DNA from: Nonomuraea polychroma
Lineage (GTDB): Bacteria; Actinomycetota; Actinomycetes; Streptosporangiales; Streptosporangiaceae
Length of the DNA: 64,000 bases
Assembly: GCF_004011505.1 (NCBI RefSeq)
Contig: NZ_SAUN01000001.1
Span: 5,084,001 to 5,148,000 of the forward strand
Direction of reading: 5' to 3'
The notes under the pieces are model-generated. The model was given only the letters and a program-made list of their open reading frames with translations, made no database searches and was not told the DNA's origin. Positions 43,509-52,866 of the stretch are shown here, in pieces (position 1 is the first letter of the stretch; the number at the start of each line of letters is the position of its first letter). The translations under genes were made by a program, and so were the position numbers.

Positions 43509-45505
43509 CGGCGCGGCCGGGGATGCACACGCTCACCCGCGGGCGCGGGCTGCTGTTCGGCGGGGACTACAACCCCGAGCAGTGGCCGGAGGAGGTGTGG
43601 GCCGAGGACGCCGAGCTCATGCGGGCCGCCGGGGTGAACCTGGTCACGATCGGCGTGTTCAGCTGGGCACGGCTCGAGCCGGAGCCGGGCGCGCGCGACT
43701 TCGGCTGGCTGGACCGGGTGATGGAGCTGATGGCCGGGGCCGGGATCGCGGTGGACCTGGCCACGCCGACGGCCTCGCCGCCGCCGTGGCTGGGCCACCG
43801 CTGGCCGGAGACGCTCCCGGTGGACGAGTCCGGGCACCGGCTCTGGTACGGCTCGCGCAACCAGTTCTGCCCGTCGTCGCCGGTCTACCGGGAGCGGGCG
43901 CTGGCGATCGTGACCGACCTGGCCGACCGGTACGCCGGCCACCCCGCCCTGGCCCTGTGGCACGTCGGTAACGAGTACGGCCAGATCTGCCACTGCGACG
44001 CGTCCGCCGCGGCGTTCCGCGCCTGGCTGCACGACGCGTACGGCGATCTGGACACGCTGAACGAGGCGTGGGGCACCACGTTCTGGAGCCAGCGTTACAG
44101 CGAGTGGGCCGAGATCCTCACGCCCCGCCGCGCCCCGTACATGATCAACCCGACGCAGCAGCTCGACTGGCAGCGGTTCTGCTCCGACGCGCTGCTCGCC
44201 CACTATCGGGCCGAACGCGACGTCCTGCGCGAGCGCACCCCGGACGTGCCGATCACCACGAACTTCATGGGCCTGTTCAAGCCCGTGGACTCCTGGTCGT
44301 GGGCCGGCGAGGAGGACATCGTCTCCAACGACTGCTACCCCGACCCGGAGGACCCGCTCTCCCCCGCCCGGACCGCGCTCACCCACGACCTGATGCGCGG
44401 GCTCGGCCAGGGCCGGCCGTGGTTGCTGATGGAGCAGTCCACCAGCGCCGTCAACTGGCGGGCGCACAACCTGCCCAAGCCGCCCGGCCAGTTCCGGCTG
44501 GAGTCGCTGCAGGCGCTCGCCCGCGGCGCGGACGGATTGTGCTACTTCCAGTGGCGGGCCTCCCGCTTCGGCGCCGAGCGGTTCCACGCCGCGATGGTGC
44601 CGCACGCGGGCCCGGACACGCGGCTGCACGCCGAGGTCCGCGCACATGGCCAGGAGCTGCGCGCACTCGCCTCCGTGGCGGGGCAGCCGGTCCCGGCGCG
44701 GGTGGCGATGGTCTTCGACTGGGCGAGCTGGTGGGCGCTGGAAGAGCGCGGCCGGCCCAGCGACCGGCTCAACGCCGCCGACCAGTTGCTCGCCTACTAC
44801 GTGCCGCTCTGGGAGCGCGGCGTGAGCGTGGACCTCGTGCCGCCCTCCGCCGATCTGAGCGGATACGCACTGGTCGTGGTGCCGAACCTGTTCCTGGTGA
44901 CCGACGCGGACGCGGCGGCGCTGACGGACTACGTGCGTGGCGGCGGGGTGCTGGTGGTGGGGCCGTTCTCCGGGATCGCCGACGAGCGGGCGCACATCCG
45001 TACCGGCCGGTTCCCCGCGCCGCTGCGCGCGGTGCTCGGCGCGTCCGGCGAGGAGTGGCAGCCCGTGGCGGGCGAGGTGCTCTGCCGGTGGAACGGCGGT
45101 CCCGAGTTCACCGCGCACACCTGGACCGAGGTGATGGCCGCGGAAGGCGCCGAAGCGGTGGCCGTCTTCAGCGAAACGGGGCGGCCCGCGGTGCTGCGGC
45201 ACCGCACCGGCGACGGCGTCGCCTGGTACGTCGCCACCATGCCCGAGCCCGCCGCGCTCGGCGAGATCACCGCGCGGGCGCTGGCCGACGCCCGCGTGCG
45301 CGGGGTCCTGCCGGCCGGAGCTCGGCTGCCGCCGGGCGTCGAGGCGGTCCGCCGCGGCGAGGTGTTGTTCCTGCTCAACCACGGCACCGAGCCGGTGTGT
45401 GTGCCCATCCCCCACCCGGCAGAGGACCTGCTGACCGGGGCCGTCGCCGACGGCACGGTCACGCTGACGCCCCGCGCGGTCGTCGCGCTGCGCCCCCACG
45501 GTTGA
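43505..45505 (+). CDS. GH42 beta-galactosidase (xyloglucan-type operon)
   Basis: A 666-residue enzyme opening LLFGGDYNPEQWPEEVW, the GH42 hallmark. The acid/base Glu is in LWHVGNEYGQ and the nucleophile Glu in LLMEQSTSAVNW. A zinc-type Cys cluster (FCPSSP, CHCD) lies near residues 120-165, and a glutamine-amidotransferase-like trimerisation domain and beta domain complete the usual length. No signal peptide, so it acts on imported oligosaccharides. Coupled to lacI by ATGA and followed by GH31. It would release beta-galactose from galactosylated side chains. Confidence 0.92.
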   Translation: MTARPGMHTLTRGRGLLFGGDYNPEQWPEEVWAEDAELMRAAGVNLVTIGVFSWARLEPEPGARDFGWLDRVMELMAGAGIAVDLATPTASPPPWLGHRWPETLPVDESGHRLWYGSRNQFCPSSPVYRERALAIVTDLADRYAGHPALALWHVGNEYGQICHCDASAAAFRAWLHDAYGDLDTLNEAWGTTFWSQRYSEWAEILTPRRAPYMINPTQQLDWQRFCSDALLAHYRAERDVLRERTPDVPITTNFMGLFKPVDSWSWAGEEDIVSNDCYPDPEDPLSPARTALTHDLMRGLGQGRPWLLMEQSTSAVNWRAHNLPKPPGQFRLESLQALARGADGLCYFQWRASRFGAERFHAAMVPHAGPDTRLHAEVRAHGQELRALASVAGQPVPARVAMVFDWASWWALEERGRPSDRLNAADQLLAYYVPLWERGVSVDLVPPSADLSGYALVVVPNLFLVTDADAAALTDYVRGGGVLVVGPFSGIADERAHIRTGRFPAPLRAVLGASGEEWQPVAGEVLCRWNGGPEFTAHTWTEVMAAEGAEAVAVFSETGRPAVLRHRTGDGVAWYVATMPEPAALGEITARALADARVRGVLPAGARLPPGVEAVRRGEVLFLLNHGTEPVCVPIPHPAEDLLTGAVADGTVTLTPRAVVALRPHG

Positions 45506-45531
45506 TCACACCCACCTCGAGAAGGACTGGC

Positions 45532-47847
45532 ATGAAGTTCAAAGACGGCTACTGGCGGATGCGTCCCGGGGTGCGGGCCGACTACGCCGTCGCGGCCCAC
45601 GACGTGGCCGCGGATGCCGCCTCGCTGCGGGTGCTCGCGCCGACCCGGCCGATCGTCCGCCGCGGCAACACCATCGACGGGCCGGTCCTGCGGGTCGACG
45701 TGTCGTCCCCGATGCCGGACGTCATCCGCGTCCGCACGGTGCACTTCGCCGGGGCGGTGCCGGACTCCCCCGCCTTCGAGGTGCGCGACGACGCGCCCGA
45801 GGTCACGATCTCCGTGGACGCGGAGACGGCCGCCCTGACCAGCGGCGCGCTCACCGTGCGGCTGCGCAGGGACACGCCGTGGGAGATGACGTTCAGCGCG
45901 GGCGGGCGCGAGCTGACCCGCAGCGACGGCAAGGGCCTCGGGGTCGTGCGCGACCCCGACGACCGGCACTTCATGGTGGAGCAGCTGCGGCTCAGCGCCG
46001 GCGAGCTGGTGTACGGGCTGGGCGAGCGGTTCGGCCCCCTGGTGCGCAACGGCCAGGCCGTCGACATCTGGAACGACGACGGCGGCACCACCAGCGAGCT
46101 GGCGTACAAGAACATCCCCTTCTACCTCACCAACCGCGGTTACGGAGTCTTCGTCAACCACCCCGGGCGGGTGTCGTTCGAGGTGGGCTCGGAGACGGTG
46201 TCGCGGGTTCAGTTCAGCGTCGAGAGCCACGACCTCGAATACCTGATCATTCACGGGCCGACGCCGGCCGACATCCTGCGCCGCTACACGGCGCTGACCG
46301 GCCGGCCCGCGCTGCCGCCCGCCTGGTCGTTCGGGTTGTGGTTGTCCACGTCGTTCACCACGGACTACGACGAGGCCACGGTGACGTCGTTCGTGGACGG
46401 GATGGCCGAGCGGGACCTGCCGCTGAGCGTGTTCCATTTCGACTGCTTCTGGATGCGGCAGTACCGGTGGTGCGACTTCGAGTGGGACCCGGAGCTGTTC
46501 CCGGACCCGGAGGGCATGCTGCGGCGGCTGAAGGAGCGCGGCCTGCGGGTGTGCCTGTGGATCAACCCGTACATCGGGCAGGCGTCGCAGCTGTTCGACG
46601 AGGGCATGGCGGCCGGTCACCTGGTGCGTCGCCCGGATGGCACGGTGTGGCAGGATGACCACTGGCAGGCCGGGCGGGCGCTGGTGGACTTCACCTCACC
46701 GGCCGCGCGCGAGTGGTACGCGGGCAAGCTGCGCGGCCTGCTCGACATGGGGGTGGACGCGTTCAAGACCGACTTCGGCGAGCGCATCCCGACCGACGTC
46801 GTCTACGCCGACGGCTCCGATCCCGAGCGCATGCACAACTACTACACCCTGCTCTACAACGAGACCGTGCATGACGTGCTCGCCGAACGGGGCGCGGCCG
46901 TGTTGTTCGCCCGCTCTGCCACGGTCGGCGGGCAGCGGTTGCCGGTGCACTGGGGCGGCGACTGCGAGTCGACCTACGAGGCCATGGCCGAGTCGCTGCG
47001 GGGCGGGCTGTCGCTGGGGATGGCCGGATTCGGGTTCTGGAGCCACGACATCGGCGGATTCGAGGGACGGCCCGATCCGGCGGTGTTCAAGCGGTGGGTG
47101 GCGTTCGGGCTGTTGTCGTCGCACAGCCGGCTGCACGGGAGCAGCTCCTACCGGGTGCCGTGGATCTTCGACGAGGAGTCGGTGGACGTGCTGCGGTCGT
47201 TCACGCGGCTCAAGGCCCGGCTCATGCCCTACCTGTACGGCGTCGCGGTGCAGGCTGCGACGGACGGCCTGCCGGTCATGCGGGCCATGCAGCTCGAGTT
47301 CCCCGGGGACCGGGGCTGCGACTACCTGGACGCCCAGTACATGCTGGGGCCGGACCTGCTGGTGGCGCCGGTGATGTCAACAGAGGGCGACATTTCGTAC
47401 TACGTCCCTGAGGGCGTGTGGACCCGGCTGCTGGACGGCGAGACCGTCACCGGCCCCGGGTGGCGGCACGAGCGGCACGGCTTCGACAGCCTGCCGCTGC
47501 TGGTGCGGCCCGGCGCGGTGCTGCCCATCGGGTCGCGCGAGGACCGGCCCGACTACGACTACGCCGACGACGTCACCTTGCAGGCGCACCGGCTCGCCGA
47601 CGGCGACGTCCGCACCGTCACCGTGCCCGCCCTGGACGGCGGCGTGAGCGCCGTGTTCGAGGTGTCCCGCACCGGCGACCGGATCCGCGCTCGCCGCCTG
47701 CAGGGCGCGCCCGCGCGCTGGAGCCTGCTGCTCGCCTGGGTGCACCAGGCCCGGCACCCGCAGCTGGAGACGACGCCTGGCGGCGTGCGGGTCGCCGCCG
47801 AGCCCGGCACCGACGAGATCGAGATCATTCTTCAAGGAGCAGCATGA
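45532..47847 (+). CDS. GH31 alpha-xylosidase (YicI-like)
   Basis: A 771-residue enzyme. KFKDGYWRMRPGV at the N-terminus, ELVYGLGERFGPLVRNGQ, the nucleophile Asp in VDAFKTDFGERIPTDVVY and the acid/base Asp in VHWGGDCESTYEAMAE match the YicI alpha-xylosidase branch rather than alpha-glucosidases. It removes alpha-1,6-xylose from the non-reducing end of xyloglucan oligosaccharides, e.g. isoprimeverose units. ATG 45532 follows GAAGGA; the gene runs with GH42 before it and GH1 (ATGA overlap) after it. This is the enzyme that makes xyloglucan the best substrate guess. Confidence 0.93.
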   Translation: MKFKDGYWRMRPGVRADYAVAAHDVAADAASLRVLAPTRPIVRRGNTIDGPVLRVDVSSPMPDVIRVRTVHFAGAVPDSPAFEVRDDAPEVTISVDAETAALTSGALTVRLRRDTPWEMTFSAGGRELTRSDGKGLGVVRDPDDRHFMVEQLRLSAGELVYGLGERFGPLVRNGQAVDIWNDDGGTTSELAYKNIPFYLTNRGYGVFVNHPGRVSFEVGSETVSRVQFSVESHDLEYLIIHGPTPADILRRYTALTGRPALPPAWSFGLWLSTSFTTDYDEATVTSFVDGMAERDLPLSVFHFDCFWMRQYRWCDFEWDPELFPDPEGMLRRLKERGLRVCLWINPYIGQASQLFDEGMAAGHLVRRPDGTVWQDDHWQAGRALVDFTSPAAREWYAGKLRGLLDMGVDAFKTDFGERIPTDVVYADGSDPERMHNYYTLLYNETVHDVLAERGAAVLFARSATVGGQRLPVHWGGDCESTYEAMAESLRGGLSLGMAGFGFWSHDIGGFEGRPDPAVFKRWVAFGLLSSHSRLHGSSSYRVPWIFDEESVDVLRSFTRLKARLMPYLYGVAVQAATDGLPVMRAMQLEFPGDRGCDYLDAQYMLGPDLLVAPVMSTEGDISYYVPEGVWTRLLDGETVTGPGWRHERHGFDSLPLLVRPGAVLPIGSREDRPDYDYADDVTLQAHRLADGDVRTVTVPALDGGVSAVFEVSRTGDRIRARRLQGAPARWSLLLAWVHQARHPQLETTPGGVRVAAEPGTDEIEIILQGAA

Positions 47848-49235
47848 CCACTTTCCCCGAGAACTTCCTGTGGGGTACCGCCACCGCCGCCTACCAGGTG
47901 GAGGGCGCTTGGAACGAGGACGGGCGCGGCCCGTCGATCTGGGACACCTTCTCCCACACGCCCGGCCTGGTGGCGGGCGGCGACACCGGTGACGTGGCCT
48001 GCGACCACTACCACCGGCTGGAGGAGGACCTGGACATCCTCGCCGAGCTGGGCGTCGGCGCGTACCGGTTCTCGATCTCCTGGCCGCGCGTGCAGCCGGG
48101 CGGCAGCGGACCGCTCAACCAGCCCGGCGTCGACTTCTACAACCGGCTGATCGACGGCCTGCTCACGCGCGGCATCGCCCCGGTGGCCACCCTCTACCAC
48201 TGGGACCTGCCGCAGGAGCTGGAGGACGCGGGCGGCTGGCCGCACCGCGACACCGCGCTGCGCTTCGCCGAGTACGCCCGCCTCATGGGCGAGGCGTACG
48301 GCGACCGGGTGCACACCTGGATCACGCTGAATGAGCCGTGGTGCTCGGCCTACCTCGGCTACGCCTCCGGCGTGCACGCCCCGGCCAGGACCGAGCCCGC
48401 GGCCGCGCTGGCCGCCGTGCACCACCTCAACCTCGCCCACGGCCTGGCCGTGCAGGCGCTGCGCTCGGTGGCCGCGCCGACCGCGCAGATGTCGGTCACG
48501 CTCAACCTGCACCACGTGCGCGGCGTGTCCGAGGCCGACGCGGACGTGGTGCGCAAGGCGGACGGGCTGGCCAACCGGGCCTTCCTCGGCCCGATGCTGG
48601 AGGGTGCCTACCCGCGCGACCTGATCGACGACACCGCCGCGGTGACCGACTGGTCGTTCGTGCGCGACGGCGACGAGGCCGCCGCCTGCCGGCCGCTGGA
48701 CATTCTCGGGGTCAACTACTACAACCCCACGCTGGTGCGCCAGTGGGACGGGGCCGGCGTGCGGGAGATGGCCGACGGGCATCAGGACGGCGCCGCGTCC
48801 CCGTGGATCGCGTGCGAGGACGTCGAGTTCGTGAAGCAGCCCGGGCCGTACACCGAGATGGGCTGGAACATCGACGAGACCGGCCTGACCGAGCTGCTGG
48901 TGCGCCTGCACCGCGACTACCCGTCCATGCCCACGATGATCACCGAGAACGGCGCCGCGTTCCCCGACCCGGTGGGCGCCGACGGCCTCGTGCACGACGT
49001 GGACCGCGTCGACTACCTGCACCGGCACCTGACCGCCGTGGCGGAGGCGATCAAGGCGGGGGCGGACGTGCGTGGTTACTTCGTGTGGTCGCTGATGGAC
49101 AACTTCGAGTGGGCGCATGGCTACGCCAAGCGGTTCGGCATCGTCCGCGTGAACCGCGACACGATGGAGCGCACCTGGAAGGACAGCGCCCACTGGTACC
49201 GGGACGTGGTCGCCTCCGGCAAGCTCCCCGGCTAG
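47844..49235 (+). CDS. GH1 beta-glucosidase
   Basis: A 463-residue family-1 enzyme: FLWGTATAAYQVEGAWNEDG at the N-terminus, acid/base Glu in WITLNEPWCSAYLGY, nucleophile Glu in TMITENGAAFPD, and YFVWSLMDNFEWAHGY near the end. It is cytoplasmic. In this operon it would hydrolyse the beta-glucan backbone once GH31 and the galactosidases have exposed it. Its ATG overlaps the GH31 stop (ATGA), and the sequence CAAGGAG just before serves as ribosome binding site. It ends the operon; I see no transporter gene downstream. Confidence 0.93.
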   Translation: MTTFPENFLWGTATAAYQVEGAWNEDGRGPSIWDTFSHTPGLVAGGDTGDVACDHYHRLEEDLDILAELGVGAYRFSISWPRVQPGGSGPLNQPGVDFYNRLIDGLLTRGIAPVATLYHWDLPQELEDAGGWPHRDTALRFAEYARLMGEAYGDRVHTWITLNEPWCSAYLGYASGVHAPARTEPAAALAAVHHLNLAHGLAVQALRSVAAPTAQMSVTLNLHHVRGVSEADADVVRKADGLANRAFLGPMLEGAYPRDLIDDTAAVTDWSFVRDGDEAAACRPLDILGVNYYNPTLVRQWDGAGVREMADGHQDGAASPWIACEDVEFVKQPGPYTEMGWNIDETGLTELLVRLHRDYPSMPTMITENGAAFPDPVGADGLVHDVDRVDYLHRHLTAVAEAIKAGADVRGYFVWSLMDNFEWAHGYAKRFGIVRVNRDTMERTWKDSAHWYRDVVASGKLPG

Positions 49236-49391
49236 AGCGTCGGCGGGCCGGCCGCCCACGGCGTTCCGCCCAGCCGCCGCCTCACGCCGCCTCCCCGACC
49301 TCGCGCCCGGGCCCTTCTCCTCAAGGACCCCCGCCGGAGTGCGGTGGGGCGGAAGGGCGCGGGCGGTCGCGGTGACGGGTGGAGTTCGAGG

Positions 49392-50222
49392 TCAGGGCTT
49401 GCGGGCCACCGCCCCGAGGAAGGTGTGGTAGGTGATGCCCGGCGTGGCCGCGTCCCCCTCCTCCGGGCGCCACTCCGGGAGCGGCACCAGGCCGGGCTCC
49501 ACCAACTCGAGGCCGTCGAAGTAGGCGAGCAGCTCGTCGCGGGTGCGCCACCGGCCGGTGCCGAGGTGCTCGTTGAAGACCTTCTCCGCGCCATAGGCCT
49601 GCTTCGACACCTCGGGATGGGCCTCGCCCGGGTTGTGGAAGTGGGAGATCACCACGTGGCTGCCCGGGACGAGCGGAGCCACGAACCGGCTCAGGACGCC
49701 GCCGGGGTCCTCCTCGTCGGACAGATGGTGCAGAAGACCGAACAGCAGCAGCCCGACCGGCCGGCTGAAGTCGATCAGGGCGCGCGTCTGCGGGTCGCCA
49801 AGGATCTTCTCGGGCTCGCGGGCGTCGGCCTCGATGACCGTGGTGGTGGCGTCCGCGGCCAGCAGCGCCTGGCCGTGGACGAGCACGATGGGGTCATGGT
49901 CGACGTAGACCACACGCGTGCCGGGAGCGACCGACTGAGCGATCTCGTGCACGTTGCCCTGCGTCGGCAGGCCCGAGCCGATGTCCAGGAACTGCCGGAT
50001 CCCGGCCTCGCCCACCAGGTAGCGGACGGTGCGCCGGAGGAACTCCCGGTTGGCCTTGGCCGCCTCGGGCGCATCCGGCGCGATCTTCAACGCCATCTCG
50101 GCCACGTGGCGGTCCACCGCGTAGTTGTCCTTGCCGCCCAGCATGTAGTCGTAGACACGCGAGACGCTCGGCTTGGTGGTGTCGATCCCTGGGGGCGCGG
50201 TTTCCTGCTCGCTCTCGGGCAC
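49392..50222 (-). CDS. SAM-dependent methyltransferase (DUF574/Methyltransf_19)
   Basis: A 276-residue Rossmann methyltransferase with the family opening IDTTKPSVSRVYDYMLGGKD and NYAVDRHVAE. The SAM-site strand is FLDIGSGLPTQGNVHE, and LLLFGLLHHLSDEEDPGG follows. The Asp/Gly-rich pattern and length fit DUF574, found in many copies in actinomycetes and of unknown substrate. A close paralogue at 59.2 kb on the other strand keeps the same motifs in the same order. Start ATG at 50222. Confidence 0.9.
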   Translation of the reverse strand: MPESEQETAPPGIDTTKPSVSRVYDYMLGGKDNYAVDRHVAEMALKIAPDAPEAAKANREFLRRTVRYLVGEAGIRQFLDIGSGLPTQGNVHEIAQSVAPGTRVVYVDHDPIVLVHGQALLAADATTTVIEADAREPEKILGDPQTRALIDFSRPVGLLLFGLLHHLSDEEDPGGVLSRFVAPLVPGSHVVISHFHNPGEAHPEVSKQAYGAEKVFNEHLGTGRWRTRDELLAYFDGLELVEPGLVPLPEWRPEEGDAATPGITYHTFLGAVARKP

Positions 50223-50263
50223 TGGCGGCTCCTTGCGACGGGTCAGGGGCTACGCTGATGATC

Positions 50264-51070
50264 TTAGCCGCCCAGTTCGGCGCGGAGGAGCCGCGCGGCG
50301 CCGGACATGGCGCGCATCTTGCCCTCGGCCGACCGCCGCGGCAGATACTTCATGCCGCAGTCGGTCGCGATGACGATCCGCTCGGGCGGCACCCGGTCGA
50401 ACGCCCTGCGCACCCGCCCCGCCACCACCTCGACCGGCTCCACGTCCGGCGTCGAGAGATCGATCACCCCGAGGATGACCGTCTTGTCCTTGAGGTCGGA
50501 CAACACGCCCAGGTCCAGCCCGGACTGCGCGGTCTCGATCGACACCTGCCGGACCGGGCAGCCGGCCAGCTCCGGCAGGAACGAGTACGCCTCCGGCCGG
50601 TCGTGGATGATCGCCGCGTAGCCGAAGCAGATGTGCACCGCCGTCGTGCCGTCCACGCCGTCCAGCGCGGCGTTCAGCGCGGCCAGCCCGTACGCCCGCG
50701 CCGCCTCCGGCCGGGCCTGCATGTACGGCTCGTCGATCTGCACGATGTCGGCCCCGGCCGCGAACAGGTCGCGGATCTCGGCGTTGACCGCCGCCGCGTA
50801 GTCCATCGCGGCCGCCTCGGCGTCGGGGTAGTGGTCGTTCTGCGCCTGCTGGCTCATCGTGAACGGTCCCGGCACCGTCATCTTGACCGGACGGGCGGTG
50901 TGGGCGCGCAGGAACCGCAGGTCGTCCACCTCGACCGGGCGTGGACGGCGGATGGGGCCGACGATACGCGGGACGGGGTTGGGGTGGCCGCTGCGGTCCA
51001 GTGCCGTACCCGGATTGTCCAGGTCGACGCCCTCCAGCGCGGCAGCGAAGTGATTGGAGTAGCTCTCACG
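50264..51070 (-). pseudogene. 5'-truncated cobalamin-independent methionine synthase-like (MetE C-terminal type) gene
   Basis: The C-terminal two thirds are intact: RESYSNHFAAALEGVDLDNP, VKMTVPGPFTMSQQAQNDHY, ADIVQIDEPYMQARPE, HICFGYA, and IVIATDCGMKYLPR (zinc Cys). Family members are about 340-370 residues and have roughly 100 more at the N-terminus, including a start and the first strands. Here similarity begins about 10 bp after the stop of the nitroreductase gene and no start codon with a plausible leader exists in frame. An AGGAGGAG lies at the junction. It is best read as a deletion that removed the 5' end. Confidence 0.6.
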
Positions 51071-51080
51071 GGCTCTCCTC

Positions 51081-51731
51081 CTACCAGCGATCGAGGTGCA
51101 GCACGTCGTCGAGCGGCTGGCGGCGCGCCGGCCGGAACGTCTCCCCGGTGTGGTAGGCGGTGGGAATGAGCACACCCTGGCGCACGTCGGCCGGGATGCC
51201 GAGCAACTCGGCGATCTCGCTCTCGTAGGCCAGGTGCAGGGTCGTCCAGGCCGTGCCGAGCCCGCGGGCGCGGGCGGCCAGCATGTAACTCCACGCGGCG
51301 GGCAGCAGCGAACCCCACAAGCCCGCCTGATTGCCCTCCGGCAGCCGGCCGCCGGGCAGGGCGATGCAGCCGATCACCAGCACGGGCACGTCGCCCATGT
51401 GCTCGCCCAGGTAGGCGGAGCTGTCCGACACCCGCCGCTGCGTCGCGGCCCGGACCGGGTCCTCCTGGAACAACGACCCGGCCGACGTGCCCGACTCGAG
51501 GTAGGCCCGCAGCGATCGACCGTAGTAGTCGCCGATCGTCTTGCGCAGCTCCGGGTCGGTGACGACGATCCAGTGCCAGCCCTGCCGGTTGCCGCCGGTG
51601 GGCGCCTGGAGGGCGGCCTCCAGGCACTCACGGACGAGCTCCATGGGGACGGGCCTGGTCAGATCGAGGCGCTTGCGAACGCTGCGGGTGGTGGTGAGCA
51701 GTTCGTCCGGGGCCAAGGGTTTGATCGCCAT
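51081..51731 (-). CDS. Nitroreductase family protein
   Basis: A 216-residue FMN enzyme of the nitroreductase fold: TRSVRKRLDLTRPVPMELV (residues 15-33), ALQAPTGGNRQGWHWIVV (FMN loop, about 40-57), LPAAWSYMLAARARGLGTAW (about 140-160) and AYHTGETFRPARR. It would reduce nitro groups, quinones or enones with NAD(P)H in the cytoplasm. The C-terminus is complete; the truncated methionine-synthase-like gene starts right behind it. The start at 51731 is an ATG. Confidence 0.88.
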   Translation of the reverse strand: MAIKPLAPDELLTTTRSVRKRLDLTRPVPMELVRECLEAALQAPTGGNRQGWHWIVVTDPELRKTIGDYYGRSLRAYLESGTSAGSLFQEDPVRAATQRRVSDSSAYLGEHMGDVPVLVIGCIALPGGRLPEGNQAGLWGSLLPAAWSYMLAARARGLGTAWTTLHLAYESEIAELLGIPADVRQGVLIPTAYHTGETFRPARRQPLDDVLHLDRW

Positions 51732-51765
51732 GCGACCATCATGTCAACCTCAGCCCGCGCCTGGT

Positions 51766-52866
51766 TCAGCCGTGGCCGAGGACCCGCATGGCCGGCAGGG
51801 CCCGGTCGGCGTAGTCGAACAGGGCCTGGTTCTCCCAGCCGTTGCCGGACGAAGGGTCGGCCGGGTCCCAGCCGTTGCCCTTGACGCCGGTCCAGGTGGC
51901 CTCCCAGGTGAACAGGCCGAGGCCCAGGCCGTTCGGCACCTGGCGGACGATGTCGGCGACCTTCGCCAGCATCGCCGCCTGGCCCTGCGGGGTGGCCTGG
52001 TAACCGGGGTACGGCTCCGGCGACAGGATGATGTTCTCCCAGCCGTCGTCGTCGGCCGTGGTGAACGGGTAGGCGGTCTCGACCACGACGACGGGCTTGC
52101 CGTACCGGGTGGCGACGTCGTTGATGTTGGCCTGGAACGCCTCCAGCGTGCCGTGCCAGTACGCGTAGTACGACAACCCGATCACGTCGTACCGGATGCC
52201 GTTCGCGTTCGCGTTGTCGAACCACCACCGGTACAGGCCGTTGTCGCCGCCGTTGGCCAGGTGCAGCACGACCTTCGTCGAGGCGGAGACGGCCTTGACC
52301 GCGTCGTAGCCGGCGTTCAGCAGGGCGGCTGTGTTGGCCCAGGTGGAGTTGGAGCCGTCCGGCCAGAGCAGGCCGCCGTTGATCTCGTTCCCGACCTGGA
52401 CCATGTCGGCCGTGGTGCCCTGGCGGCGCAGCGCGTCGAGCACGTCGTACGTGTGGTCGTACAGGGCCTGCTTGAGCTGGTCGAACGGGAGCGCCTCCCA
52501 CGCGGCGGGCTTGAACTGCTTGCCCGGGTCCGCCCAGGTGTCGGAGTAGTGGAAGTCCACCAGCAGCTTCACGCCCTGGGCCTTGGCCCGCTTGGCGATC
52601 GCGAGCACCTGCGTCTTGGTGTTGTAGCCGTCGGCCGGGTTCACCCAGACCTTCAGCCTGATGAAGTTGAGCCCGGCCTGGGACAGGATGCGCACTGCAT
52701 CGCCCTGGCGGCCGCGGGCGTCGCGGTAGACGCCACCGAAGGCCTCGGATTTGGCGAGGCTCGAGATGTCGGCGCCCCTGATCTGCAGGCGGGCCCCGGC
52801 CTGCGCCGGTTGCGCCACGACGACGAGGGCGGCGGCTAACAGCAGTGCGGTGAGGATGCGTTCCAT
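51766..52866 (-). CDS. Secreted GH53 endo-beta-1,4-galactanase
   Basis: A 366-residue exported enzyme (signal peptide ending VVAQPAQAG). GH53 features are IRGADISSLAKSEAFGG, LNFIRLKVWVNP, HYSDTWADPGKQ, the acid/base Glu in VQVGNEINGGLLWPDG and the nucleophile Glu in VVVVETAYPF. It cuts type I arabinogalactan or pectic galactan outside the cell into oligosaccharides. Its start lies 31 bp inside the 3' end of the GH42 gene, so the two are one operon. AGGGAGA precedes the ATG. Confidence 0.93.
   Translation of the reverse strand: MERILTALLLAAALVVVAQPAQAGARLQIRGADISSLAKSEAFGGVYRDARGRQGDAVRILSQAGLNFIRLKVWVNPADGYNTKTQVLAIAKRAKAQGVKLLVDFHYSDTWADPGKQFKPAAWEALPFDQLKQALYDHTYDVLDALRRQGTTADMVQVGNEINGGLLWPDGSNSTWANTAALLNAGYDAVKAVSASTKVVLHLANGGDNGLYRWWFDNANANGIRYDVIGLSYYAYWHGTLEAFQANINDVATRYGKPVVVVETAYPFTTADDDGWENIILSPEPYPGYQATPQGQAAMLAKVADIVRQVPNGLGLGLFTWEATWTGVKGNGWDPADPSSGNGWENQALFDYADRALPAMRVLGHG

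Noticed and set aside
43142..45499. Leftward 785-codon frame antisense to the GH42 gene
   Set aside because: His-, Val- and Arg-rich shadow of a clear GH42 enzyme with both catalytic Glu residues.
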